Source: UBA7488 sp964414185
GTDB lineage: Bacteria; Pseudomonadota; Alphaproteobacteria; CAAHEQ01; UBA3637
Direction: 5' to 3'
DNA: 64,000 bases
Assembly (NCBI GenBank): GCA_964414185.1
Contig: CAYPVK010000001.1
Span: 1-64,000, forward strand
The notes beneath the pieces are model-generated. The model did no database searches and had not been told where the DNA came from. It saw only the letters and a list, made by a program, of their open reading frames with translations. Both the position numbers and the translations under genes were made by a program. Shown one piece after another: positions 1 through 7,925 of this stretch. Position 1 is the stretch's first letter; every line of letters begins with the position of its first letter.

Positions 1-24
1 ATCAGCCTTATAGGCGTTAATGAA

Positions 25-55
25 GAACCGCCGACTACGCCGGCGGGTTCCTTTT
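25..55 (+). terminator. Hairpin terminator of an upstream gene
   Basis: A stem of GAACCGCCG (25-33) pairs with CGGCGGGTTC (41-50) with one bulged G and is followed by CTTTTGT. It sits just before the RBS of the ankyrin gene, so it most likely ends a transcript entering from the left edge. Confidence 0.6.
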
Positions 56-82
56 GTATTAATCAGGTAAAAGGAGAAAACA

Positions 83-790
83 ATGGGATGGTTTTTTAAC
101 ACAGAGCCGGATATTCGCAGTTGGCACAGTATTTCTTGGAGAAGTAAAGATGAAAATTATATCATACGTCAGATACAAAGCGCTCTTGAAAACGGCCTTC
201 CTTTGAATAAATCGGATGCAAATAACCATCCGCCGCTTTTTTGGGCAGTGGATGAAGGCCTTTACAATGCAGCCAAATATTTGATAGAGGCAGGTGCCGA
301 TGTCAATCATCGTCATTATTACGGAGAATATACTCCGATAGTGTCCGCAATAATTCGCGGAGACACCGATATGATAGATCTTTTGTTGGAAGCGGGGGCG
401 GATTTGAATGCCAGAAACGTATGCGGAGTGACGACGGTAATGTATGCGGCAATGAACAATCTGTATAGCCTTGAAAAATTGATAGATTTGGGCGCCGATT
501 GCAATCTTACGGATGAAGACGGCAGAACGGCCCTTGGATATGCTGTGCAAGAGAAGAATATCGCGACAGCCGTATGTTTATTGCCTGAATGCAATTTTGA
601 TGTATACGGCAATATAAACGCATTGACGCATGCCGCTACAGACGAATCGTTGTCGGATATAATAAAATCATATCAAAAACTGACCTCTCTTGATAAAGAT
701 ACCATGCGTCGCATAAACGGAGAAATATTGATGGCGGCGATTGCCGGTTCACAAGATTGTGGAATCAATATTGAATGCCGGAGAACTTGA
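83..790 (+). CDS. Ankyrin-repeat protein, N-terminal fragment (frameshifted)
   Basis: Starts at ATG 83 with an AAGGAG site at 71-76. The 235 aa are mostly ankyrin repeats: units such as LIEAGADVNHRHYYGEYTPI and LLLEAGADLNARN recur about every 33 residues. Near residue 225 the repeat helix MAAIAG stops matching the family and the frame ends shortly after. The next frame (741-1499) continues exactly where the repeat breaks off, so this is the front half of one roughly 470-residue protein split by a one-base shift near 755-765. Ankyrin proteins act by protein binding and are common in host-associated bacteria. No signal peptide or other domain is seen. The break could be a real pseudogene or a sequencing error; no slippery run is present at the junction. 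Confidence 0.8.
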   Translation: MGWFFNTEPDIRSWHSISWRSKDENYIIRQIQSALENGLPLNKSDANNHPPLFWAVDEGLYNAAKYLIEAGADVNHRHYYGEYTPIVSAIIRGDTDMIDLLLEAGADLNARNVCGVTTVMYAAMNNLYSLEKLIDLGADCNLTDEDGRTALGYAVQEKNIATAVCLLPECNFDVYGNINALTHAATDESLSDIIKSYQKLTSLDKDTMRRINGEILMAAIAGSQDCGINIECRRT

Positions 791-1499
791 TTTGGATTTT
801 CGCAGCAATCGTATTGCCGTGAATACGCCGCTGACGTTTGCGGCAGAGTTGGGAGACGTTACAAGCGTTGAATATTTGTTGAAAGCCGGTGTCGATATTG
901 ATATGAAAGAAGACGGATTTGAAAAAACGGCGTTGATACAAGCTGCCGAAGACGGCCATTTGCAAGTTGTCGAATTATTGCTTGAAGCCGGAGCGGATCC
1001 CAATTTGCAAAATCGCTACGGAAATACGGTACTTATGCGAGCTTTGGACAGAAATCATCCCGATATTGCCATGGTGTTGTTGCAAAACGGCGCGGAAGTG
1101 AATACCCAAGATAAACTCGGCATGACGCCTTTGATGGCGGCTGCGGAAAAAGGGTATAACAATGTTGTGGAAAAAATATTGGATCTCGGTGTTGATATGA
1201 ATGTAAAAAATTTGCATGGAATAAAGGCACGGGAAATGGCCATATCCTATGAACGATGGGAAACCGCAGGGATTTTGGAAGAAGCATTGAAAAACGGGAA
1301 AAGCTTCACGCCGGCCGAAGCCGAAGAAAGAAGCAAAATAATGGCGCAAAATACCCGAGAGCTTTGCCGAGCCAAGCGTATCGTATATCAACACAAGGCA
1401 TTGAAATTCCATACGGAACAGGTGTGTAAAAGAGGCCTTCTTTCAAGCGAATATCCAATGCTTCAACGTTTTCAAAATCATATGTTACAGCGTTCTTGA
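741..1499 (+). CDS. Ankyrin-repeat protein, C-terminal fragment (frameshifted)
   Basis: This 252-aa frame overlaps the end of the preceding ankyrin ORF and carries about five further repeats (for example LLEAGADPNLQNRYGNTVLM and GMTPLMAAAEKGYNNVVEKI). It then has a charged, non-repeat tail of about 80 residues rich in Arg, Lys and Glu. The nominal ATG at 741 has no RBS and lies inside the upstream reading frame. The residues after it (KIVESILNAGELDLDF) are the natural continuation of the interrupted repeat. I therefore read 83-1499 as one gene with a single-base frameshift. If it is translated separately, it would need reinitiation. Confidence 0.75.
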   Translation: MPVHKIVESILNAGELDLDFRSNRIAVNTPLTFAAELGDVTSVEYLLKAGVDIDMKEDGFEKTALIQAAEDGHLQVVELLLEAGADPNLQNRYGNTVLMRALDRNHPDIAMVLLQNGAEVNTQDKLGMTPLMAAAEKGYNNVVEKILDLGVDMNVKNLHGIKAREMAISYERWETAGILEEALKNGKSFTPAEAEERSKIMAQNTRELCRAKRIVYQHKALKFHTEQVCKRGLLSSEYPMLQRFQNHMLQRS

Positions 1500-1626
1500 C
1501 GCTTTTCGGATTTTTAACGATGCGCCGATTGGGACGGAGTGGTTTTGCACACGGACTAATTTACGGATATATTTATCGACAAAATCCGAAAAAATAAATT
1601 GTTAAAAGAGCCGTTAAGAGAATAAA

Positions 1627-1656
1627 AGCGTCTCTTGATTACAGAGACGCTTTTTA
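1627..1656. terminator. Bidirectional terminator between ankyrin gene and pflA
   Basis: A perfect 9-bp stem AGCGTCTCT / AGAGACGCT (1627-1635, 1643-1651) with a 7-nt loop is flanked by TTTT on the right and AAAA on the left. It can end both the rightward ankyrin transcript and the leftward pflA transcript. Confidence 0.8.
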
Positions 1657-1686
1657 TATTAAATCCCTTTTATGACCGAGAAACGT

Positions 1687-2442
1687 TTATTGCGCATATA
1701 ATGTTTTAACGCCTTTATTTTCCAAAATATCGGCCAATTTTTTGATTTGCGCTTTGGCGGGTTCGGGCGTCCCTTCCAATTTATACGGCAATCCCAAAGC
1801 TTGCCATTTATATTTGCCCGTTTCGTGGTAAGGTAACAACTCAACCAATTCGACGTTCGGATATCGTTTGATGAAATCGGCGAAATTTTCGGCATAAGCG
1901 GGTGTGTCGTTAAACCCCGGCAAAACAACCCAACGCACCCATGTACGAATGTTTTGCCCCTTTAAATATTCCAAAAACGCTAAAGTTTTTTCGTTTGTTT
2001 TTCCCGTCAAATTTTTATGTTGTTCGGATACCAAATGTTTAACGTCCAACAAAACAATGTCAGTCATGGATAACAATTTTTCGGTGTCGGCGTCTATATC
2101 GGTATGGCCCGACGTGTCAATGGCCGTATGAATTTTGCGGCGTTTTAAAAATTCGAAAATCTTGATTAAAAATTGCTTTTGCAACAACGGTTCGCCACCC
2201 GAAAAAGTAACACCGCCGCTCGAAAATTTCATGAAATCTTCGTACTTTAAAATTTCTTGCACCACTTCCGCGGCACCGACCGTTTTGCCGTCTTTTGCCA
2301 ACCATGTGTCGGGATTATGGCAATATTGGCATCTGAGCGGACACCCCTGCATAAAAACCACATAGCGTATGCCCGGCCCGTCAACGGTGCCGCCGCTTTC
2401 AAAGGAATGAATTTTGCCGGTGATTTGGTCTAACGTTTCCAT
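1687..2442 (-). CDS. pflA: Pyruvate formate-lyase activating enzyme
   Basis: A radical-SAM enzyme that installs the glycyl radical on pyruvate formate-lyase under anaerobic conditions. The CxxxCxxC cluster motif is Cys34, Cys38 and Cys41 (GCPLRCQYC), followed by the family's SGGEP motif (FSGGEPLLQ near residue 80) that contacts SAM. The 251 aa match the usual size (about 246). It lies downstream of pflB on the same strand, 129 nt away and separated by a strong terminator, so it is either expressed by read-through or has its own promoter. Its presence next to pflB supports a working anaerobic pyruvate-to-formate route. Confidence 0.95.
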   Translation of the reverse strand: METLDQITGKIHSFESGGTVDGPGIRYVVFMQGCPLRCQYCHNPDTWLAKDGKTVGAAEVVQEILKYEDFMKFSSGGVTFSGGEPLLQKQFLIKIFEFLKRRKIHTAIDTSGHTDIDADTEKLLSMTDIVLLDVKHLVSEQHKNLTGKTNEKTLAFLEYLKGQNIRTWVRWVVLPGFNDTPAYAENFADFIKRYPNVELVELLPYHETGKYKWQALGLPYKLEGTPEPAKAQIKKLADILENKGVKTLYAQ

Positions 2443-2519
2443 AAAATGCTCCGAAAAAATAACCGCCTTATATCAAAGGCACATGAATATTTACACAATA
2501 ACGTTGTTTTATAAAAAAA

Positions 2520-2553
2520 GCAATCCCGACTTACGGAAAATAAGTCGGGATTT
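2520..2553 (-). terminator. Terminator downstream of pflB
   Basis: A 12-bp perfect stem AATCCCGACTTA / TAAGTCGGGATT (2522-2533, 2541-2552) with a 7-nt loop. On the minus strand it is followed by GC and then a run of T, directly after the pflB stop codon. Confidence 0.85.
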
Positions 2554-2571
2554 TTTGTTCACGTTTTTTAA

Positions 2572-4815
2572 TTACAATTTTTCGTGGAACGTTCTGGAAA
2601 TAACATCCATTTGTTGTTCGCGTGTGAGCTTGATAAAGTTCACGGCGTAACCCGATACACGGATTGTCAATTGCGGATATTGTTCCGGATGTTCCATTGC
2701 GTCTTGCAATGTTTCACGGTTCAAAACGTTGACGTTCAAATGTTGTCCTTCATTCGTCACATAACCGTCCAACATACTGACCAAGTTGCCCACTTGAATG
2801 TCTTTGGTTTTGCCGAGCGAATTCGGGATGATTGAGAACGTGTTTGAAATACCGTCTTGGGCGTGTTGGAACGGCAATTTGGCAACCGAACAAAGCGAAG
2901 CCAAAGCCCCGTTTGTATCGCGTCCGTGCAACGGGTTGGCACCCGGGGCAAACGGCACACCGGCTTGACGCCCGTCGGGGGTTGCACCTGTTTTTTTGCC
3001 ATAGACGACATTTGACGTAATCGTCAAAATCGATTGTGTCGGAATGGCGTTCCGATAGGTCGGGAATTGACGGATTTTATCCATGAATTGTTTGACCAAT
3101 TTGCGGGCAATCGAATCGACACGTTCGTCGTTGTTGCCGTATTTCGGGAAATCGCCTTCAATTTCAAAATTTGTTGCAATGCCGCGTTCGTCGCGGATGA
3201 TTTTGACTTTCGCATATTTTGCGGCGGACAATGAATCGACGGCGATTGAAAAACCGGCGATGCCGCAGCCGAGCGTGCGAATGATGTCTTTGTCATGCAA
3301 CGCCATCATCGATTTTTCATACGAATATTTATCATGCATATAGTGGATGATGTTCAATGCATTGACATATGTTTCGGCCAACCAATTCATCATCGCGTCA
3401 AATTTGCGTGACAATTCGTCAAAATCCAAATATTCGGATGTAATCGGCGCAAATTCGGGGCCGACTTGAGCACCGGATTTTTCGTCCTTACCGCCGTTGA
3501 TGGCGTACAAAAGTGTTTTGGCCAAGTTGGCGCGAGCGCCGAAGAATTGCATTTGTTTGCCGATTCGCATCGGGGAAACACAACATGCAATGCCGTAATC
3601 GTCGCCGAAGAAACCGCGCATCAAATCATCGTTTTCATATTGGATGGATGACGTATCAATGGATACTTTTGCACAGAATTTTTTAAAGTTTTCGGGCAAG
3701 CGAGTCGACCATAAAACCGTCAGGTTCGGTTCGGGAGCAGGGCCCAAATTGTACAATGTATGCAAAATGCGGAACGAGTTTTTCGTAACCAACGTGCGCC
3801 CGTCAATACCCATGCCGCCGATGGATTCGGTTACCCAAACCGGGTCGCCCGAAAACAAGTCGTTGTATTCGGGAGTACGTAAGAAACGGACCATACGCAA
3901 TTTGATGACCAAATCATCCATCATTTCTTGGGCTTGTTCTTCGGTAATCACGCCGTTTTCAATGTCGCGTTGAATGTAAATGTCCAAGAACGAAGAAATA
4001 CGGCCGATAGACATCGCGGCACCGTTTTGGTCTTTAATCGCGGACAGATAGCCGAAATAAGTCGCTTGGATGGCTTCTTTGGCATTTTCGGCGGGTTTTG
4101 CAATGTCGCATCCGTATGACGCCGCCATTGTTTTCATATCTTCCAAAGCGCGGATTTGTTCGGCCAATTCTTCGCGTTCGCGAATGATGTCAGCCGTCAT
4201 GTCGCAATTGTCGGACATGGCTTTTTGCGCTTGTTTGTCTTCAATTAAGCGGTCAATCCCGTACAAAGCGATACGGCGATAGTCACCGATGATGCGGCCG
4301 CGGCCGTAGGCATCGGGCAAACCGGTGATGATACCGCTTTTGCGGCAAGCGCGAATCGCCGGCGTGTAAGCGTCAAATACGCCATCGTTGTGCGTTTTTC
4401 TGTAAGTTGTAAAAATTTCGGTAATTTTCGAATCCAACGGCAAATCATAAGCTTTGCAAGACCCTTCGACCATGCGATAGCCGCCGTACGGCATCAAAGC
4501 ACGTTTAAGCGGTTTATCCGTTTGCAAACCGACAATGATTTCTTCGTCTTTGTTAATATAGCCGGGGCCGTGAGACGTGATGGAAGAAACAACGACGCTG
4601 TCGGCATCCAATACACCGCCGGCTTCGCGTTCTTTTTTCATCAATTCCGCCACTTCATCCCACAATTTTTTCGTGCGGGGCGTTGCGCCGGCCAAAAACG
4701 AATCATCGCCTTCATAGGGCGTGTAGTTGTGCTGGATAAAATCGCGCACGTTGATTTCGTCTTGCCATTTGTTGGTTTTAAAGCCTTCCCATGCTTTGGA
4801 TTGAGTATTTTCCAT
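2572..4815 (-). CDS. pflB: Pyruvate formate-lyase (formate C-acetyltransferase)
   Basis: Converts pyruvate and CoA to acetyl-CoA and formate by radical chemistry in anaerobic cytoplasm. The 747 aa match PflB (E. coli 760). The catalytic cysteine pair is visible as IACCVSP (Cys411-Cys412), and the C-terminal glycyl-radical motif RVSGYAV carries the radical glycine at about residue 722. Start ATG 4815 is preceded on the minus strand by a GGGAACAA purine stretch. A promoter TTGCCA-N17-TATACT lies 108-136 nt upstream. pflA follows downstream. I saw no clear FNR box. Together with adhE at 45.6-48.2 kb it indicates mixed-acid fermentation, which is uncommon in alphaproteobacteria. Confidence 0.97.
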   Translation of the reverse strand: MENTQSKAWEGFKTNKWQDEINVRDFIQHNYTPYEGDDSFLAGATPRTKKLWDEVAELMKKEREAGGVLDADSVVVSSITSHGPGYINKDEEIIVGLQTDKPLKRALMPYGGYRMVEGSCKAYDLPLDSKITEIFTTYRKTHNDGVFDAYTPAIRACRKSGIITGLPDAYGRGRIIGDYRRIALYGIDRLIEDKQAQKAMSDNCDMTADIIREREELAEQIRALEDMKTMAASYGCDIAKPAENAKEAIQATYFGYLSAIKDQNGAAMSIGRISSFLDIYIQRDIENGVITEEQAQEMMDDLVIKLRMVRFLRTPEYNDLFSGDPVWVTESIGGMGIDGRTLVTKNSFRILHTLYNLGPAPEPNLTVLWSTRLPENFKKFCAKVSIDTSSIQYENDDLMRGFFGDDYGIACCVSPMRIGKQMQFFGARANLAKTLLYAINGGKDEKSGAQVGPEFAPITSEYLDFDELSRKFDAMMNWLAETYVNALNIIHYMHDKYSYEKSMMALHDKDIIRTLGCGIAGFSIAVDSLSAAKYAKVKIIRDERGIATNFEIEGDFPKYGNNDERVDSIARKLVKQFMDKIRQFPTYRNAIPTQSILTITSNVVYGKKTGATPDGRQAGVPFAPGANPLHGRDTNGALASLCSVAKLPFQHAQDGISNTFSIIPNSLGKTKDIQVGNLVSMLDGYVTNEGQHLNVNVLNRETLQDAMEHPEQYPQLTIRVSGYAVNFIKLTREQQMDVISRTFHEKL

Positions 4816-4922
4816 TGTTGTTCCCTTCTGTTTTATTTACCGAAAATAAATATCCGCAAAAAAATCCACAGATAAATTTCGTCGTCAGGTTATTTTATAC
4901 CTCACTTTTTTAAATCGCAAAC

Positions 4923-4951
4923 AGTATATCACGGTAGATTTTTTTTGGCAA
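4923..4951 (-). promoter_or_regulatory. Predicted sigma70 promoter of pflB
   Basis: On the minus strand TTGCCA (4951-4946) is separated by 17 bp from TATACT (4928-4923). This places the start site about 100 nt upstream of the pflB ATG. No convincing FNR or ArcA palindrome was found around it. Confidence 0.6.
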
Positions 4952-5042
4952 TAACATTTTTTAACGGCGCAGTGTCGCGGATATCGGGCGCGTTTCAAAA
5001 AAATTTCAAAAGAGCCGTTTCCAATAAAAAGCATCTTACATA

Positions 5043-5072
5043 TTGACATATGAACATATATTCATATATAAT
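5043..5072 (+). promoter_or_regulatory. CDF/ArsR operon promoter with embedded SmtB/CzrA-type operator
   Basis: TTGACA (5043-5048) and TATAAT (5067-5072), both full consensus, are 18 bp apart. Between them lies the perfect inverted repeat ATATGAA-CATATA-TTCATAT (5048-5067). Its TGAA-N6-TTCA core is the known operator pattern of ArsR/SmtB zinc sensors such as CzrA and SmtB. A repressor bound here would cover the space between -35 and -10. The likely ligand is the ArsR-family protein encoded at 6293-6589. Confidence 0.85.
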
Positions 5073-5109
5073 CATCCCATAATCAAAATAAACGGAAAGG
5101 GGGGTTAAT

Positions 5110-6309
5110 ATGGCTTACGGCAGGCGGCGCAAAGCAATCGGGCGTATGGTTCAAAAAAGGGGCGGGGCTTATATGGTGCCCAAATCGGCCGCCAAAGTGG
5201 TTAAAAAATTGCGCGAAAATTTTGAAGAAAAACATGCATCTTCATTTGAAACGAATTTTGTCGAGCATAAGGCGCATTATCATGTGCATGGGGACGGTTA
5301 TCACGGTTTTCATTCAAAAAACGAGCAAATAAAACGGGTTTTGCAAGAAACGGACGAACATTCGGGCGAGCACGGACACGTTCATGGTTTAGAAAGCGGC
5401 GGGACACACCGTCACGGCCATATTCCGGCCGGCACGAATGAAAAAGTCGTCATGGCCGGATTTTTGTTGACGTTTGCGTTTATGTTGGTCGAATTTGTCG
5501 GTGGTTATTTGTCGGGGTCGTTGGCGTTAATGGCGGATGCCGGCCATATGTTGATTGATGCGAGCGCTTTGGCATTGGCGTGGGCGGGTTTTTATTTCGG
5601 CAAAAAACCGATGAATGCGCAAAAAACGTTCGGGTATTTGCGGTTGGAAGTTTTGGCCGCCTTGTTTAATTCTCTGTTTTTGTTCGGCTTGACGTTGTGG
5701 GTCGCTTACGAAGCTGTCATGCGTATTGCGCGTCCCGTGGAAATTATGGCCGGTTCGATGTTTATCGTGGCCGTTTTGGGGCTGTCGGTTAATGCGTTGG
5801 TCTTTTATATTTTAAACAAAGGCGAAAAAGACCATTTGAATATCAAAGGTGCCGTGTTGCATGTTATGGGGGATATGCTCGGGTCCGTGGCGGCTATCGG
5901 CGCGGCGGTTATCATTTATTTTACGGGGTGGTCGCCGATTGATTCGATTTTGTCGATTTTCGTATGCCTGTTGATTTTGAAAAATGTTTGGCGGCTGTTT
6001 AAAAACGCGTTTGATATTTTGATGGAAGGTGTGCCCGGCGGCATTGATATATCCGAAATCAAAGAACGTGTATCTCGTGTACGCGGTGTTAAATCCGTTT
6101 GCCATATTCATATTTGGGCATTGACTTCGGGCAAAATTATGGCAACGTTGAACATTTCGGTTAAAAATGAAAGGCATATCCTTTCAACGGTCAAAGCCGT
6201 CAAGCGGGTTTTGACGGAAGAATTCGGCATTGTGCATACGACGGTCGGCGTGGATGAAACGGCTTGTGTTTTGGCAAAAGGGGCACACGAGCATGACGGC
6301 GAACAATGA
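5110..6309 (+). CDS. CDF-family zinc/cation efflux transporter
   Basis: An inner-membrane cation-diffusion-facilitator that exports Zn(II) or related divalent ions in exchange for protons. Residues 1-115 are a basic then His-rich cytoplasmic extension (clusters such as HAHYHVHGDGYHGFH-like and HGHVHG). Six membrane segments follow, with metal-site motifs DAGHMLID in TM2 and HVMGD in TM5. The C-terminal cytoplasmic ferredoxin-like domain ends in another His-rich tip (HEHDGEQ). The length of 399 is longer than simple CzcD (about 310) because of the N-terminal extension. Start ATG 5110 follows a strong AAAGGGGGG site. It overlaps the ArsR gene by 17 nt, forming a self-regulated operon. Confidence 0.93.
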   Translation: MAYGRRRKAIGRMVQKRGGAYMVPKSAAKVVKKLRENFEEKHASSFETNFVEHKAHYHVHGDGYHGFHSKNEQIKRVLQETDEHSGEHGHVHGLESGGTHRHGHIPAGTNEKVVMAGFLLTFAFMLVEFVGGYLSGSLALMADAGHMLIDASALALAWAGFYFGKKPMNAQKTFGYLRLEVLAALFNSLFLFGLTLWVAYEAVMRIARPVEIMAGSMFIVAVLGLSVNALVFYILNKGEKDHLNIKGAVLHVMGDMLGSVAAIGAAVIIYFTGWSPIDSILSIFVCLLILKNVWRLFKNAFDILMEGVPGGIDISEIKERVSRVRGVKSVCHIHIWALTSGKIMATLNISVKNERHILSTVKAVKRVLTEEFGIVHTTVGVDETACVLAKGAHEHDGEQ

Positions 6310-6589
6310 ACAAATCGAACGGCTTGCCGATACGTTTAAAATTTTGGGCGACAAAACGCGCTTGAAAATTTTAATTGCCGTGATGGGCGAACGCATCTGT
6401 GTTTCCGAAATTGCTGAACAATGCGGCATTTCCCAATCGTTGGTCAGTCATAATTTACGCTTGTTAAAGGCTTGCCGCTTGGTTATATCGGCACGCGAAA
6501 ACAAACAGATTTTTTATGAAGCCGCCGATAATCACATCAAGAATATGATTCGTGACATGTTAACGCATATTCAAGGAAAAGATGAATAA
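6293..6589 (+). CDS. ArsR/SmtB-family metal-sensing repressor
   Basis: A 98-aa winged-helix repressor. The start at ATG 6293 (AAGGGG upstream) is preferred over the upstream in-frame start at 6230, which lies deep inside the transporter gene. The recognition helix region is ISQSLVSHNLRLLK (residues 46-59). The last helix contains Asp79-x-His81-x10-His92, three of the four ligands of the alpha5 zinc site known from SmtB and CzrA; the fourth position (+3) is Gly. The N-terminal ELCVCD cadmium/lead motif is absent. It therefore most likely senses zinc (or cobalt), releases the palindrome at 5048-5067 and induces the CDF exporter. Confidence 0.92.
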   Translation: MTANNEQIERLADTFKILGDKTRLKILIAVMGERICVSEIAEQCGISQSLVSHNLRLLKACRLVISARENKQIFYEAADNHIKNMIRDMLTHIQGKDE

Positions 6590-6708
6590 AATCAATTATT
6601 TATAAAATAATTTTATTTTTACCGAACTTTTTTGTTCCGCCGAACGTATTTCATAATGAATTGCCTTTTGAACGGGCGAACGTTAATTTTAACAAAGGGA
6701 AAAAAGAA

Positions 6709-7008
6709 ATGCGTAAAATGTTATATATTTTAATGGGGGTTTTATTGATTTCAAGCGGGGTTCAAGCTAAAAGTTTTGACCATGGGCCGCGGAATATGCC
6801 CCATCAGCCGAATCAAACGATTATTGTGAATAATTATCAAAACGATATGCATAAACCGCAGTGTTTCGATTGTCGTCGAGAATCGAAATTCGTACATCAT
6901 GAACACGGGAAAATTCACCATAAATCCGATGATACCGCTTTAAAGGTTGCCGTCGTGTCGGCAGGCGTCGTCGGAACGGTGGCGTTATTGGCGGCTTTGG
7001 CGCATTAA
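6709..7008 (+). CDS. Small secreted/membrane His-rich protein, unknown
   Basis: A 99-aa protein starting at ATG 6709 after AAAGGGA; the TTG start at 6661 is less likely. An N-terminal signal peptide (hydrophobic LYILMGVLLISSG, cleavage after VQA) is followed by a His/Asn-rich middle with a CFDC pair and the His clusters VHHEHGKIHH. A C-terminal hydrophobic helix (VAVVSAGVVGTVALLAALAH) follows. I recognise no family. Its place between the zinc exporter operon and the metal-sensor sigma module, and its His and Cys content, suggest periplasmic metal binding; this is inference. Confidence 0.7.
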   Translation: MRKMLYILMGVLLISSGVQAKSFDHGPRNMPHQPNQTIIVNNYQNDMHKPQCFDCRRESKFVHHEHGKIHHKSDDTALKVAVVSAGVVGTVALLAALAH

Positions 7009-7077
7009 AGGTTATTTCAATTGCATAATTTTTGCTGTCATGGTACCATTGCGGCGAAGGTTGAAAGGAAAAACGCC

Positions 7078-7641
7078 TTGTTTGATTCGAACGATAATAC
7101 ATTGATGGAAAAAATTGCGCGCGGTGACCATGGCGCTTTTGCCGCGTTGGTCAAAAAGTACGCGAAATATTTTTATGCGGTGGCTTATCGTTATCTGGCC
7201 GAAAGAGCCGCGGCGGAAGATATAACGCAGCAGGCTTTTTTAAAATTATGGGAATCGCCTTTTAAATTCGATCCGTCAAAGGGTATTCAATTTAAAACGT
7301 GGTTTACGTCGGTTGTTGTCCATTTGTGCATTGATTACAAACGCAAAAATAAATATTGTTATGCCGATATTGTCGATTTGGATGTGCAAGACGACGGCAA
7401 ATCGGCACCGGTAAAAATATTGGAAAAGCAAGCTTATACCTTATTGGAAAAAAGCATCCGACGGTTGCCGATGAGCCAACAAACGGCAATTAATTTGGGA
7501 TTTTATCAGGAATTGCCGTACGAAGAGGTCGCGCAAATCATGAAAACAACGCCGTCGGCGGTTAAATCGTTGATTATGCGGGCAAAGGAAAACATTAAAA
7601 AAAATATGGAGGATTTGGCACATGCTCAATCGAAAATTTGA
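7078..7641 (+). CDS. ECF-type RNA polymerase sigma factor
   Basis: A sigma-70 family factor of about 187 aa with region 2 (AAAEDITQQAFLKLWE motif) and region 4 (RLPMSQQTAINLGFYQ, then YEEVAQIMKTTPSAVKSL helix-turn-helix). The best start is TTG 7078, 8 nt after GAAAGGAA; ATG 7105 is an alternative without an RBS. Its last 20 nt overlap the next gene, a small single-pass membrane protein, which is followed by a periplasmic metal-resistance domain protein. That order (sigma, membrane anti-sigma, periplasmic sensor) resembles CnrH-CnrY-CnrX. I infer a membrane-controlled ECF sigma responding to metal or envelope stress. Confidence 0.88.
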   Translation: MFDSNDNTLMEKIARGDHGAFAALVKKYAKYFYAVAYRYLAERAAAEDITQQAFLKLWESPFKFDPSKGIQFKTWFTSVVVHLCIDYKRKNKYCYADIVDLDVQDDGKSAPVKILEKQAYTLLEKSIRRLPMSQQTAINLGFYQELPYEEVAQIMKTTPSAVKSLIMRAKENIKKNMEDLAHAQSKI

Positions 7642-7897
7642 ACAGGCAAGCGCGGATTTGGAAGAACGCATTATTGCGGTTTCTTTGTGCGTGCGCCAAA
7701 AGAAAAGCCCCGTTCAAAAAGTAGCGGGATTGTTTGAAACGTTGAAAAAAACGTTTGCCGAATTTTCTTTGCCCAACCCGGCGTATATTATGCCGGCGGT
7801 TTTTATATTGGGCATATTGGTCGGTGTCGGATTTTCTTCTTCTTCCGCTGCCGCGGATATGACGCAGTTTGTCGACGAAATTTATTTTGATTTTTAA
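7622..7897 (+). CDS. Small single-pass membrane protein, probable anti-sigma factor
   Basis: A 91-aa protein with a charged N-terminal cytoplasmic part of about 50 residues, one transmembrane helix (YIMPAVFILGILVGVGFS, about 55-72) and a short outer tail. ATG 7622 follows GGAGG at 7608-7612 and overlaps the sigma gene by 20 nt, implying translational coupling. Its size and topology fit CnrY-type anti-sigma proteins (about 95 aa). No sequence motif proves the role; it rests on coupling with the sigma gene and on the downstream sensor. Confidence 0.75.
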   Translation: MLNRKFEQASADLEERIIAVSLCVRQKKSPVQKVAGLFETLKKTFAEFSLPNPAYIMPAVFILGILVGVGFSSSSAAADMTQFVDEIYFDF

Positions 7898-7925
7898 ATT
7901 TTCTGTGTTTTTTAAAGGAGGATAC

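Noticed and set aside
4816..5000. FNR or ArcA box upstream of pflB
   Set aside because: No TTGAT-N4-ATCAA-like palindrome was found, although anaerobic control would be expected.
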